Shown here piece by piece: positions 32,070 to 43,693 of a DNA stretch of 64,000 nt; the first letter of the stretch is position 1, and every line of letters starts with the position of its first letter. Both the position numbers and the translations under genes were made by a program. The notes beneath the pieces are model-generated. The model was not told the DNA's origin, did not search any database, and saw nothing but the letters and a program-made list of their open reading frames with translations. Source of the stretch: Scalesia atractyloides (taxonomy: Eukaryota > Streptophyta > Magnoliopsida > Asterales > Asteraceae); the NCBI GenBank assembly GCA_947069175.1, contig CAMTDV010000030.1:102076411-102140410 (forward strand), in the 5' to 3' direction.

Positions 32070-32286
32070 AAAATAAAAGATATCAAAGGATTGCGGGATC
32101 AGTCAAGCATCATCTCCCAATTAAGAGTGTCAAAGACAGCTATTAACAGCTGTAAATCCAGCCGTAAACAGAGCTCATCTACCATATTTAGATTATCGTT
32201 TTTTGCTATAAATTGTATACTTTTCTCTGTAATGTAATATACAGAAAATACAACAATTCAGTTTTTTCAATCAACCTTTTGTAACA
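32064..32286 (+). repeat. 3' LTR of copia element (223 bp)
   Basis: The partner of 27289-27519. It is followed by ACAAA, the target duplication. Confidence 0.93.
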
Positions 32287-32929
32287 ACAAACCACCTTTT
32301 AAAATATTTAATATTTCAAATTTCTACTGATCTCATTGAGCTATCCTTTCTTTCAACTCCAGGGTGACAACTCATGTTAAGACCAAAATGTTACACATCT
32401 TGAGTTGTGATGTGCGCATTATAATTACGATGGTCCCTAAGCGCGCAAAAGGATATGTACTCGCCCTATCTTTTTGAATTATTCTCGGGTATTGATAACT
32501 CAAGGAAGGGAGAGAAGACATTCGAATGATAATTTAGGTACCTTAAGTCATAGGATAGATGGATACATGACATATTGGCATGATTAGGATATGAAAGCTC
32601 CATCATTCATCCTATCGAAATTTCCACATTGTACTTACACAACTAGTACCAGGCTTATGATTTCTCAATTCTCACCCGTCAATTCATTTAACTCGTTTTC
32701 ATTTAATTTTCCGATTTTATTTTATAAGTGACAATCTTAAGTACGTAAGAGCAATTCCACTTGTGGACATAATGTATTCACATGAATTATATATTACAAT
32801 TTCGCCATTCGAAAGAAATATATATGAAAAAACCCTAATCAATCATATGTATTTCCTAATCAATCTAATTAAACACAACCACATGAAATAAAATCATTTT
32901 GAGTCTATATATATTTAATGCATTCATGG
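32287..32929. other. Noncoding, 3' flank of the YUCCA-like gene
   Basis: No ORF or element is supported. AT-rich; it would hold the 3' untranslated region of the minus-strand gene that ends at 32930. Confidence 0.5.
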
Positions 32930-35444
32930 TTATGTCGCTGAATGTAACGACTTGAAATGCTTCATGTTCATTTTCCATTGACATGCAATGTCTTCTGCAA
33001 TGCGAACAGCGTCTATGGATGTACCCATTAAGCCACGTTTTGTGAACCCGATAGCGTATAATCCACTCTCACCTTTCCAACCTTCGGGGAATGGTTTCGT
33101 GGGGAACCCATCTTTTTCCGAGAATAAGTTTGTGTCCTAAAAATAAAAATCATGAGGACATTAAAACTTTTGCCAATGTAATTATATTATGTTAATTACT
33201 TAGTTTTCTTATATGGTTTGGATCCAATAAGAAATGAAAACTTGTTTGATAATTAAGCAGAGAAGCAAATTAATTTATATAACTTTTGGTAAAGATAACA
33301 ACTTATATAAATCTCATTAAGTTGTGGATTCAGTTTTGTGTATTTAAATATGCATATATTAAAGTTTAGTTTATAGCCTACCTTTAACCAAGTAGTCACA
33401 TTACTTCTATAACCTGTGGCTAAAATAATAGCATCAAATTTCTCAATTCTTCCATCTACAAACTCCACATTATTGCTTGCTAATCTCTTTATTCCTGGAT
33501 AAACCTACATTAAGTGTCATTTATATCCATTTAGTAACGGCATTACAAGGTGAAAACGACGACTCTATACAATTTTAACGGTCACAAATGGTCATTTTTG
33601 TAGTAGTAATAATAGAAGAAAAAAAATCTAAACCTTGATGTCGCCACTTCTGATCTTTGCGAGCGTGCCTACATCCAACACAGGTGTTTTGCCATAACCT
33701 TCTTTAGCTCAAGGGGACCGAGCTTAGGTCTACTGAGTCCGAGTTTATTTGTGTCCCCGATCATGAAACGCGATGCTAGTAGCAAGAACCGGTCGACTAT
33801 TCGAATGGGGAACCATTTGAGCAAAGACATGGATAGTCCAAATGTTGACCTACCAAGCATCTCTTGTGGCAATACATGCAACTACAAAGTGGATCACCAA
33901 AAAGAAAAATGAGACCCTAATTAAAGCTACTTCCAAAATAAAAAAGGGTATAGAAAAGGAAGTTAATGATGGACATATTTCATATTTTGCATAAAGTAGG
34001 ATCTTTCTTGCAGTGAGTGATTTCAAGAAAGAGGGAATATTATCAAATGCAAGTAGAAATACGCATGCAAACGAAGTCCAAGAAAGTAAAAGGCAAAATT
34101 AAACACGTTTATGGTTAGATTCGCTAGAAAGAGAACAAAAGCTTTGTAATATATTTGATTAGTTTTATCATTAACTATTTAATATATAGCCGACGTAAAA
34201 GATTCTTTACAGCTTTTTTTTTTCTTTTTCTAAAAATGTTAACATGATGACTTCCCATATTTCTACATATTTTATAAAGAACCATTATTAATTTAGTTGT
34301 CTTATTAATGGTATAAAGTTGATTCATTTTTAATACTAATTTAGTTGTCTAATTAATGGTATAAAGTTGATTCATTTTTTAATCTATAATCTCTTTTAAA
34401 ATAATTGATAAAATAATATCAAGATTCACACAACATGAATTATACAAATTCGGATTTTCAATAAAAGAGCTAATTAGTGAAAGGAAGATTATATTTGTAG
34501 TTCAGGTTATTACTAATCACAATCTAATAAAAAAAACATTGAGTTAATTAATATGTAGTTCTCTCGATCCAAACCCTATAACTATAATTTGTTGTGAAAA
34601 AAAATATATGGTCACTGTTCTTCATGCAAAGGAATGTTTGGTTTATAATGTTTTTAAAACCGGACCAAACCTGTTATTTGATTATTCGGAAACACATAAT
34701 CTATCTTAGAATGCAAATATATGTAAGAATGTGAGATTTAAGAGAGGAAGTTCGTTACAGAATCTCTAACAACAAGTGATGGGCAAGCATTGTAGTTGCA
34801 TAGATCTAAGCAAACCTCCATGCCAGAATTCCCACACCCAACCACCAAAACATTTTGGTTTTCAAAACAATCACCACTCTTGTATGAACTTGTGTGCAAA
34901 ATAGGTCCAGTGAACTCATCCATCCCTTCGAACTTCGGTACAACTTCCACAGCATTCTCGCCGGTATGCCACTATCACCCATCGGCTAACATACTCAGCC
35001 ATCTTTGTTTTCACCCTCCACAACCCACACCCTCTATCGTATTCCGCCCTCACAACCGTAGTAGTTGTAAACCGGCTTCAATTCAAATTTTTTTGCATAG
35101 GCTTCAAGGTAGGCTAAGAATTGTTGCTTAGTAGGGTAAGTTGGGAAATCTTTAGGGAAAGGCATAAGTGGGAGTTGACAAAATTGTTTAGGGAGATGAA
35201 GACATAGCCGGTCGTATGTCTTCATTTTCCATAAAGGTGCTATACAGTTGGTCTGTTCAAGAATCAAGGCGTTAACACCTTGATTCTTGAGACAAGCGGC
35301 TACAGCAAGCCCAGAAGGGCCCCCGCCAACAATGATTGGCCCTGGCACCCATACACGGTTTGCCAAGGAGTCTTCTGAAACCGTGGTGGATGCCAGTTGA
35401 GATTGGAAATATGGATCGTGTACTCTCTTTGCAAACTCTTCCAT
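32930..35444 (-). pseudogene. YUCCA-like flavin monooxygenase (auxin synthesis), frameshifted
   Basis: YUCCA enzymes turn indole-3-pyruvate into auxin using FAD and NADPH. The probable start is the ATG at 35444 (MEEFAKRVHDPYF). An upstream in-frame ATG at 35501 is less likely, since related proteins begin near the HDPY motif. Four exons: 35444-34759, 33881-33634, 33504-33382, 33136-32930, with consensus GT/AG junctions at the usual YUCCA positions (after VVRDS, GDIK and WLK). Motifs: FAD-binding VGGGPSGLA, ATGEN-type segment, NADPH-binding VGCGNSGMEV, ATGYRSNV and a C terminus with GFTKRGLMGTSIDA. Three single-base indels break it. Two apparent insertions lie in exon 1 (at about 35057 in the VYN region and about 34967 before the TGEN motif), and one deletion lies in exon 2 (near 33690, before GKTPVLD). 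Exon lengths confirm this: exon 1 has two bases too many and exon 2 one too few. It is a young pseudogene or an assembly error. It resembles the YUC2/YUC6 group. Confidence 0.9.
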
Positions 35445-35501
35445 TAGCCAACTTACCAAGAAGTTTTCACGAGCAATTTTTTTGGATACACAACCATGCA
35501 A

Positions 35502-35631
35502 AAGAGTAAAATTTGGGGTGTAATTGACTCTTTCTTGGATTAATTTGGGGTGAGAAGAATGTGTTTTAGTAAGTATCTAAAGGAGGAACTCTCCAAGTGC
35601 TTTGATGCGGGTATAGACACATGCATGTATG

Positions 35632-35706
<75 letters not shown>

Positions 35707-36313
35707 CACGTGTGTTGTACATCAAGAGTTTAGGGTAGAACACATGAATACATGATGCAATAAATTATATAAGCTTCCAATTAATGTATTTTGTGACGAT
35801 AAATGGTAACACCATCCACAATAAACTGTAATTATAATTATCAATACTTCTGTCATGTCATTTTAATTTAACTGCTACCATTGTAATGTATTTTTCGTAT
35901 GATTATTTTTCATACATCTTTTTCATTTCGTATGATTATTTTTACTTATAAATGTTTATAATCAAGTATGTGGGCTATCAATATACCCCATCCTTAGCCA
36001 TTATTGTAGATAGTAAATGAACTGAAAACATCGGAGATAAACCAAACAGTGCAAACAACTTTGAGAGCCATGGTTATCCTTATAAATGTTTATAATCAAG
36101 TATGGGTACTCTAGGTTATATTGTTAATGCTTCACATGAAGGTGGTAAAATCAATATTCTTTTGCTTTCTCATGATGTTCATTCTGTGAAAATTACAATG
36201 CTTTTCTTATTATGCAAATCACATGTTAGTAGAAGCTTGTTAACATCCATAAAATATGATTGTTTAAATTAACTAGTAACTTTTTTTATTTTTTTTAACG
36301 GATTGAAGAGTTT
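35502..36313. other. Noncoding; upstream of YUCCA-like gene
   Basis: It contains the TA microsatellite at 35630-35702 about 190 bp upstream of the start codon and otherwise AT-rich DNA. No promoter motif beyond TA repeats could be singled out. A segment (tttataatcaagtatg) occurs twice, near 35955 and 36087. Confidence 0.5.
35630..35702. repeat. (TA)n microsatellite
   Basis: Two blocks of alternating TA, about 35632-35670 and 35671-35702, separated by one phase break. They lie in the 5' flank of the YUCCA-like gene. The ORF over it is an artefact of the repeat. Confidence 0.95.
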
Positions 36314-36594
36314 CAAGGCCGGCCCTGAGAATTCGCGTACCTTGTTCGAGCTCGAAAAACGTGTCCCTAGGCCTTAACGAAATATACAATAAAGGTCTAA
36401 ACCTAATGTCAATGGGCTAATAACTAATCTAAATCATAAGAATAGTTTTATAAGTGGGCTTATGTCAGTGTTTGTAGGGATATACCTATTAAGAAAGTTA
36501 CATATACATTTTACGTTTTTTTTAAATAACGTGCCCTTCGAAATATCGGGCCTTAGCCGGTGGTCCTCCCCGCCCACCCCTAAGGCCGCCCCTG
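36314..36594. mobile_element. Small hAT-like MITE, copy 1
   Basis: 281 bp with short terminal inverted repeats CAAGGCCGGCC and (inverted) CAGGGGCGGCC. It is flanked by 8-bp direct repeats aagagttt/aagagtat (7 of 8 match), the size used by hAT transposases. A related copy is at 51420-51626, sharing ttcgagctcgaaaaacgtg. Confidence 0.65.
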
Positions 36595-38449
36595 AAGAGT
36601 ATTTTTTTCTCATTGAAACGTCAAAACAACAAATTACAAACAAATGACAGGTAAACGGGCAACAAGTTGCGCCGCAACCCTCTTTTGAATTGCGAAATCG
36701 ATTCTACTAAAAACAAATCAACTCTTAAGATATCAGGTTAACAAAGAATGAAAATCTATATTTTTGACAAAAAAAAGTTATTCATCATAAACTAAGAAAA
36801 GGATTACATAAATAAAATGGTCACAAAGAAAGAGACGACTACTATTTGTGAATAGCGACCATATTAACGACCGAAATGTAGCGGTCACAAAAATAGCTAC
36901 CGGTAACGATTCTGTCCTAAAAATGATTGGAAGTTATGTTAATTTATGTTAAAAAAACACACACCGGTCACAAGGACGGGAACCAGGTATATAAAATAAA
37001 TAATAAAACCAAATTTGACTGTCAAAACACAAATTTTCTTTTTGGCAACAGAAATATTGTGTACGTCTGTAAAAACGTATGTTTGTGTATGTATGTATAC
37101 AGATGACAGAAATATTATTATTATTATTAACTCAAATACTCAGTTGCATTTGATATTTATTTTACCTAAAGTTTTAATAATTATCCAGAAGGATAATAAG
37201 ACGTAACGAAATATCATCATTTGCATTTGATATTTATGTTCGATTTTTACCTAAAGTTTTAGTAATCGGAAAGAAACCTAATAAGACGTAATGAAATATC
37301 AATGGATCCTTCTAAGAGCATCCGTTCTCATATTTATGTTTCCTATTCGTTTGTTTTGCACTCTATGCCAGCTTCTTGCTGGACGCTGTATATATATACA
37401 ATGTTTGCCGCCGTTAAAAAAAACCAGTTCTCGTGTACTTTCCACCCTTACCTCCAACCATGTAGAGTAATTCCAACCATAATAATGCACATGATCCTTT
37501 TAACTTCCCTCTTCTTTTCATAACTTAGCCAAAGCTGAAGACCTTCTCTTTCCTCCCGGGGCACTCATTTTTACTCGAATATACATATGATCAATCGTCA
37601 TATGTGCCAAATATTAGCGATTACTAAGAACTTGCTTCATAAAACGATTATGCAAAACAAATTTTAAGATGTAACACATACAAAGAAACCAACAGAAAAG
37701 GTCGAGCAACATTCGTCTATCATGTATATCCTAATCATATCTCTTGCTATAGTTTGATGAGACAAATCAAGCCAAATGAAACGAGAGAATGTGGTTAGAT
37801 GAAATGTATAAACACATGTTATATAAGACTAATGACTAATGATCCATATGTTTTTTAGTAACGTCCTTATGCCTTTTCAAATCTACTTGATGGATTTTAT
37901 CAACCACAAACCTTTAAGTTACGTGTCTTGTGTATCTTCATATTTTATTTTTAGTCATATAATAGGTGCTTTTAATATATAATTGTCAGGATGATACATT
38001 ATAGTAAGTATAATGTTACTATTAAATGGTACCAATATTACCATAGGGAGGGTCGGCCTCATCTCGAGGGTGGAAAGAGGAGATCAATCAAAAGGGTCAT
38101 TTCGTAAAAAAAAAGGTGTTTGAATTTAAATTAGTGAGTAGTTATTTAATGTGTTTAGATAAGGATAAATTAGAAGTTTGAATTGTTTTCTAACCAGTAA
38201 GGAACCCTCGTGCTTCGCGAGGGTTTCATGCTTAATAAGAAGTTGCGGCGGGATTGTTTTCTAATTAGTTAGATTCTAGGCCAAGGATCTTTGATATTTA
38301 AACTTTAAAGTGTTTTTCCTTAGTAGTTTGTTTTACATGAAATCATTTAATTGATCCTGTGTGTGTTACGATCAAGCCGCTTTGTAATTTTACACGTGGT
38401 AATAGAGACGACCTAGAGAAAAAAAAGGAAACGAGCAAAGTCATAAAGG
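36595..38449. other. Noncoding DNA
   Basis: No gene supported. About 36810-36980 has words such as gcgaccatattaacgaccg and ggtcacaa, which resemble the ends of CACTA elements, but no termini are clear. At 38206-38229 there is a short hairpin (aaccctcg ... cgagggtt). Repeats of taatagagacg-type and ataagacgtaa-type words occur near 37195 and 37280. Confidence 0.45.
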
Positions 38450-38499
38450 AGTCGATCCAAGGGTTGCTACTCTAGAAGATATGATCCATTTAGAAACGA

Positions 38500-38700
38500 A
38501 TGAAGAACAAAGTAATGATGGCCGAGTTCCAAGTAGCAGGAAGTAACTACAAGACATGGATAACATATATTAAATTATACCTTCATGGACAAAACTTATG
38601 GAACGTTGTTAAAGACACCGAAACTGGGGTGAAAATCAAGAAAATCTACTCAAATATCTTGAGCACGGTCGTGCAAGGCTTTCCGTGCTTGTGTCGCTAG
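38500..38700 (+). pseudogene. Copia Gag scrap
   Basis: The first 45 residues of this frame (FQVAGSNYKTWITYIKLYLH, GQNLWNVVKD) match the N-terminal pattern of copia Gag proteins, with the GxNYxTW motif. The similarity then stops. Upstream, at about 38394, tggtaatagagac may be a decayed primer-binding site. There is no pol. Confidence 0.5.
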
Positions 38701-38739
38701 AGATAGCCTCAGAAACTTAACTTCAAGCGAAGCATGACC

Positions 38740-39990
38740 ATGACAACATGGACGCATAACGTGCAATCAAGAAAAGTACAGCAGCACCCACGCGCGTGAG
38801 GAGGCAGGACTGTGCCAATAGGATTTGTACGGCCACACATGTCCGTGTAGGCACACTTGTGTTGACGAAATCTAGGAATAAGTACAAGTACGAGAAGGAC
38901 ACCAAATCATGGCACAGGGCCCTGCCTGACTTTGCACGGTTATACGCGGGCAGATTTTTGCCCTATAAATAGAGGAACCCTCTCCCCAATTTTGGCATCC
39001 ATTCCAACATACACCACCTGCATTTTCACTCTCTAAGGAAGGTTCTTACCTAACTTTACTCTATTTCTATCATCCCGAGGTTGTCCAATCATAGATTCGA
39101 GAAGTTGTAATCACCACCACACTTAGCTTCGGTTGGTTTATAGGAACCATATCATGTTAATCCACCACGTGTTGGTATCTATGTAGTGGTCAGTATTGAC
39201 TAAACTTCTTGTATCTTTTTGGTTTAGATGAACCTTGATGTATTTATTTAATGTTTGAAGTTTATATTAGCGATGATATTTATTGAATTTATTGAATTCT
39301 TTAATTTTAAACACTTTTTGCTATGGTGAATATAAGTTAAAGTTGGTTTTTGAACTTGTGTGTGTATATCTTCGCCAAATGTGGTCTTTGCACACATTTC
39401 AGGTTTGTACATTTTTATATAAACACGGTTAACACACTAGAGATGGTGGGCAGAAAGCCATGGAATTGGCGTTGGTGACTTTGATTGGTATATGTCTCTT
39501 GGGTGGCGGTGCTACCAAACTTATACTCTCCTTTATGAGTTTTGGTGTACGTTCAACCTACCAAGAGGATTGTACACTTGAAGTATAGATTTTGTTTAAA
39601 ATGTATATAACTTCAGCTTATGGAGGGTTATGTATTCAGGTCTTGAAAGTAAGCTCGTGGAGATGTGCGCCCGATGTAATCACTTCATTTTACGCAACTG
39701 CATGAAGATTTAGAGGTAGTTCGCCTGACGTGATCTTTCCCATTTCACGATGGGATGTTGTTGTATTTACCTAACCACTCAAATATTACTTACTTATTGC
39801 ATCAAAATCAAAGGTATATCAAATCTTTGAATAATTGAAACTCCTATTTATCTTTATGTTTTTATTTTATTATTTATTTGTTTGTATTACTTTTGCAAAC
39901 ACCCCTCTATTTTATGACCAACCACACAACAACGGGAGTTGAGTAGTGAGAGACACTAAAGCCCTAGACCGACACTTGATTTTAAGCCAG
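38740..39990 (+). other. LTR-like block with strong TATA box
   Basis: A GC-richer stretch at 38750-38950 with tgtgccaatagg and cacacatgtccgtgtagg is followed by CCCTATAAATAGAGG at about 38962-38976 and a C/T-rich leader. This composition is typical of U3-R in long plant LTRs, so a solo or truncated LTR on the plus strand is possible. I could not find the ends or a partner in the window. Confidence 0.35.
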
Positions 39991-42542
39991 GTACACCACT
40001 ACACGATATGTGCACTTTCCTAATTATGTATAGTTGTGTATGAGTTAAAAAACAATTTTAGTAAATTTTAAACAAATTTTGTGTAAGAAAATCCTTGTAA
40101 AAATATACACATTTGTATGCATCATGTATGTATCACTCAAAATCTCAAATGAAAAATATTCAAAGAGAACTAAGAACGAATATGGGAACTAAGAACGAAT
40201 ATGGGACATTTATTTTAAAAACACATACCAGAAAACTATCAAAAAAACTTGTGTTTTATAGTTGGTGATCATCATACTATTTATTGAAACAACACAACCC
40301 TTCGTGAAAGAGTATATCAAGTAATTCATGCCGACAATAGTGCCGGATCTTGAACTTTCAAATTGAAGGGGTACTCAAAACATATAAAATTTTCGGTAAA
40401 TTTTATACTTTGAAGCAAAATAACAGGGGTGGGGCCCATCAAGCCTTAACTAAGATCCTCCCCTACCAAGAATAACTCCTTCATAAGTAACTAAAGTTAG
40501 TTACTATTGGTCTGTCAGCAGTACAATCACCAACATGGTAGTAGCGACGCTAAAATCCTACTAAACTAAAATGGTTAGGAAATTAAAAAGCATGGTAGTA
40601 TCGAAGTCTGCTTTTACTAAGTGTTTGAAGGATCACTAATCATGACAATTATAGATATTATTTTGTGACAACAAAGGTACACAATAGGTGCCGGGTTGAC
40701 ATTATCTTTAGTGACTATTCGAATATATACTACAATAAATACCACTACAAACTTCAGAAAATCCTGGCTCATATATATTGTTATCAGGTGAATGTGATAT
40801 AGTTTACTTCAATGTATTTGGAAAACTAATTTTCATAAACTCAATAAGACTGTTAGAAATTGTTATAAAGTGAGAAAACACTCACCTAAAAACATTAGGT
40901 TACGAATAATTGTTTATACCATATCACTTTTAATCATTATTTTATAACATTGACTTGTAACTTGTATTATAAAAATTCCCCTTTCTTTATAAAGAAAGAA
41001 TAACAAATTTGTTCAATTAATTAGTTCCCACTTCCCACATCTTTTCCAACTATTGAAGCTTTTTAGAGATGTATATGTATAATTATAAAGATTCTCTCAA
41101 AAGATTCTTGTGTGTTGATTATAATATTTGGGTGATTATCGAATTGAAATATGCCTACTATAATGGGAATCCTTTTTACCTTTTCATAATTCTTTTTATA
41201 AGAAAACAAAATAAAAGAATGTATCCCCTCTAATCATCATTATATATGCTTTATTAGGTCACTAAATCAAATTTAATTGTCCCCACATAGGTTAACCAAC
41301 GTGTAACATTACTCTTGTACTACTAAGCATTGAATTATAAAAGACTAAACTAGCTTGAAGGATACTTATATAGGTAATTAGGTATCGTTCGTTTTAAGGA
41401 AAGAATTTAAGAAAACCGAAATTAAAATTTGTTAAAAAAAAAGGAATCTATCATCGCTTCCATCACCTACCGGTTGTTGCCCCCCCCCCCCCTGCCATGA
41501 CTATCACAACCTATTGGTCATCACTGCATCCAGCAATGACCCCTCCCCCCCAACATCGTCGATGCACTAGCTCTATCATCTGCATCGTGACGACGACCGA
41601 CGACGGTTGTTCATGTGGAGGTGACGAAAGGGACTTATAAGTAGTGATGGAAGCAACGGATGGTTGTGGTACACGATGGGTGTGATGAAGGTGACAAAAT
41701 TTTAACTCATTATTGGAACAAAAAATCATGCTCATTGTGAGTGTGGGACTTTTTTGAGTTAAAACTTTGGCGTTGTTATGTACGTTTTAGTTATTGATGA
41801 AAAATAAAAGAAAGTAAAAAATCGATAACGAAAGGTAAAAAGAAAACAAAAGCCTTGAAAAATGAAAAAAAAAAGATGAAGGAAAAAAAATACAAAAGCT
41901 ACTACTTAAAAACGGGTAACTATGAGATTTTTATGCTTTAGTAAAATAAACGTAGAATAGTCATTCTCTAATCTATTTTTAACAACATGAGTATATTTTA
42001 TATTTTTAGCTTTTAATAGAACAATATAATGTAATTTAAATTTTTGGTTTTGTATACATGTAATTTATGAAGTTTATAAGAGGATATATGTAAACAACTT
42101 AGTATTATGTAGAAATCTTTGACCTCTGAATTATGTTATAGCCAAAGCTCAAGGAATACGATTACACGAACCTCAAACAATTTGACTCATGAGGAAAAAT
42201 GACATGCTTAAAGTAGAATCGTGGCCATCAACCCATAGCAAATAACTTGCTATTCGTGCTATATGTTCAATAGAGCGTGACCAACGTAATACGCCATGGA
42301 CCAATAAATGTGTTCTACAACAACAAAATCTCGTCGCATGGTAAAAATCTCGTCGCATGGTAATCTATGTCCTCTATCTACATGACGTTCACTACTTGCA
42401 AGACAATCTAATTGATCACACTTATAACTCATCGTACAAGGGTTTAGCGAAATAAAATCACACATTATAAGTTTTTTTTTCACACCAGTTTACTGTTTGG
42501 CTATTCATGAGCAGAAGAGTCACCACTCACCATCAACAATAT
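39991..42542. other. Noncoding DNA
   Basis: No gene supported. Notable items are a poly-C run at 41480-41492, C-rich tracts near 41545, a duplicated 18-mer (aaaatctcgtcgcatggt) at about 42324-42361, and a direct repeat (gggaactaagaacgaatat) at about 40163-40203. ORFs here show no domain. Confidence 0.5.
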
Positions 42543-42550
42543 AAAAGGTA

Positions 42551-43685
42551 AGAGTAAATTGCACAAAACATCCTTTATGTTTTCTCAAACTTGCAGGTTC
42601 CAGCCTTAATGTTTAAAACTTGCCAAAAACAACCTTTATGTTTATTTTTGTTGCCGGTTCAGTCCTTTATTACTAACCAAGTTAATTATCTCAGTTTATT
42701 TCCCTCACATGCCTAACATGTGAGGGTATATTCGTCATTTTGTTTCCTCTTCTTATAAAACCCTCAAAAAACACAACATCATCAAAATTAAAAACCTGTT
42801 GTTCACCGACCTGTACACAACCTCCTTCGATGACTTATCCCGTAATCTCCGCTACAATGTATTGAACCCATATTTGAACCAACAGCCAAGCGGACTGACC
42901 ACCATCTTCAACCCAGACAAACCCATCACCATCTGAACCACCAACCAACATGCCACCATCAGAACCCTAGTTGTCTTCGTCATCAAAACAAGCGGCTAGA
43001 GGTCACCACCTCCACCTCCGACACCACCTCCTCTGCCACCACCTCCACCTCCGACAAAACCCCCAAAATAACTCCGGCACCATCATCTTCAATGCCACCA
43101 ACACCGCCACTGATACATCACCACCGTAGAGAGAGAAAAAAGAAGAATCGTAGGAGAGAGAGAGAAGAGAGAGATCGGTGAGAGAGAGAGAGAGGGAGCG
43201 GCAGGAGACGACGGCGGTGGTGGGTTTTGATGGCGGTGGTGTGATGGCGATGGTGCTATGGCGGAGGTGGTGCGGTGGTGGGTTTGCGGTGGTGCTTGGC
43301 TTCGCGGCAGGAGACAGGGGGCGGTGGTGCTTGACGGTGGTTGTTGGTTGTGGTGGTGGCAGGTGGACGGTGGTAGATGAGGTGGTGGCGGTGTGTGGTG
43401 GTGGTGGTAGATGAAGGCAGAGAGAGATGAATGGTATGTGTGTGTTTGTGTGTGAGTAGAGAAGAGAAGGGTTTTTGTAGAAAAAAACAAACCTAAAATG
43501 ACAAATATACCCTCACATGTTAGGCATGTGAGGGAATTAAACTAGGATAATTAACTTGGTTAGTCAGAAAGGACTGAACCGACAACAAAAATAAACATAA
43601 AGGTTGTTTTTGACAAATTTTAAACATTAAGACTGAAACCTGAAAATTTAAGGAAACATAAAGGATGTTTTGTGCAATTTACTCT
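42551..43685. mobile_element. Foldback element with 191-bp inverted repeats
   Basis: Terminal inverted repeats 42551-42741 and 43495-43685 start AGAGTAAATTGCAC and match over their full length with scattered changes. An exact 8-bp direct repeat AAAAGGTA flanks the element (42543-42550 and 43686-43693). The long inverted repeats suggest a Mutator-like foldback element; the 8-bp duplication would also suit hAT. There is no transposase. The 750-bp interior is richer in G and C and holds ACC/CCA and GGT/GGTG triplet tracts plus a short segment reading FTDLYTTSFDDLSRN, so captured host sequence is possible. Confidence 0.85.
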
Positions 43686-43693
43686 AAAAGGTA

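Larger units (their letters stand above)
27289..32286 (+). mobile_element. Decayed Ty1/copia retrotransposon
   Basis: A plus-strand element of 5.0 kb with the 5-bp target duplication ACAAA (27284-27288 and 32287-32291). Short LTRs (27289-27519 and 32064-32286), an initiator tRNA-Met primer-binding site at 27520 and a polypurine tract GAGGGGGAG before the right LTR define it. Integrase lies before reverse transcriptase, the copia order. The coding region is broken by at least seven stops or frameshifts. Confidence 0.95.

Noticed and set aside
35540..35743. An ORF of alternating Tyr and Ile.
   Set aside because: It is a translation of the TA microsatellite.
43089..43490. A Pro/His-rich protein on the minus strand and a Gly-rich one on the plus strand.
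   Set aside because: Both come from CCA/GGT triplet tracts inside the foldback element; no domain or start context supports a gene.
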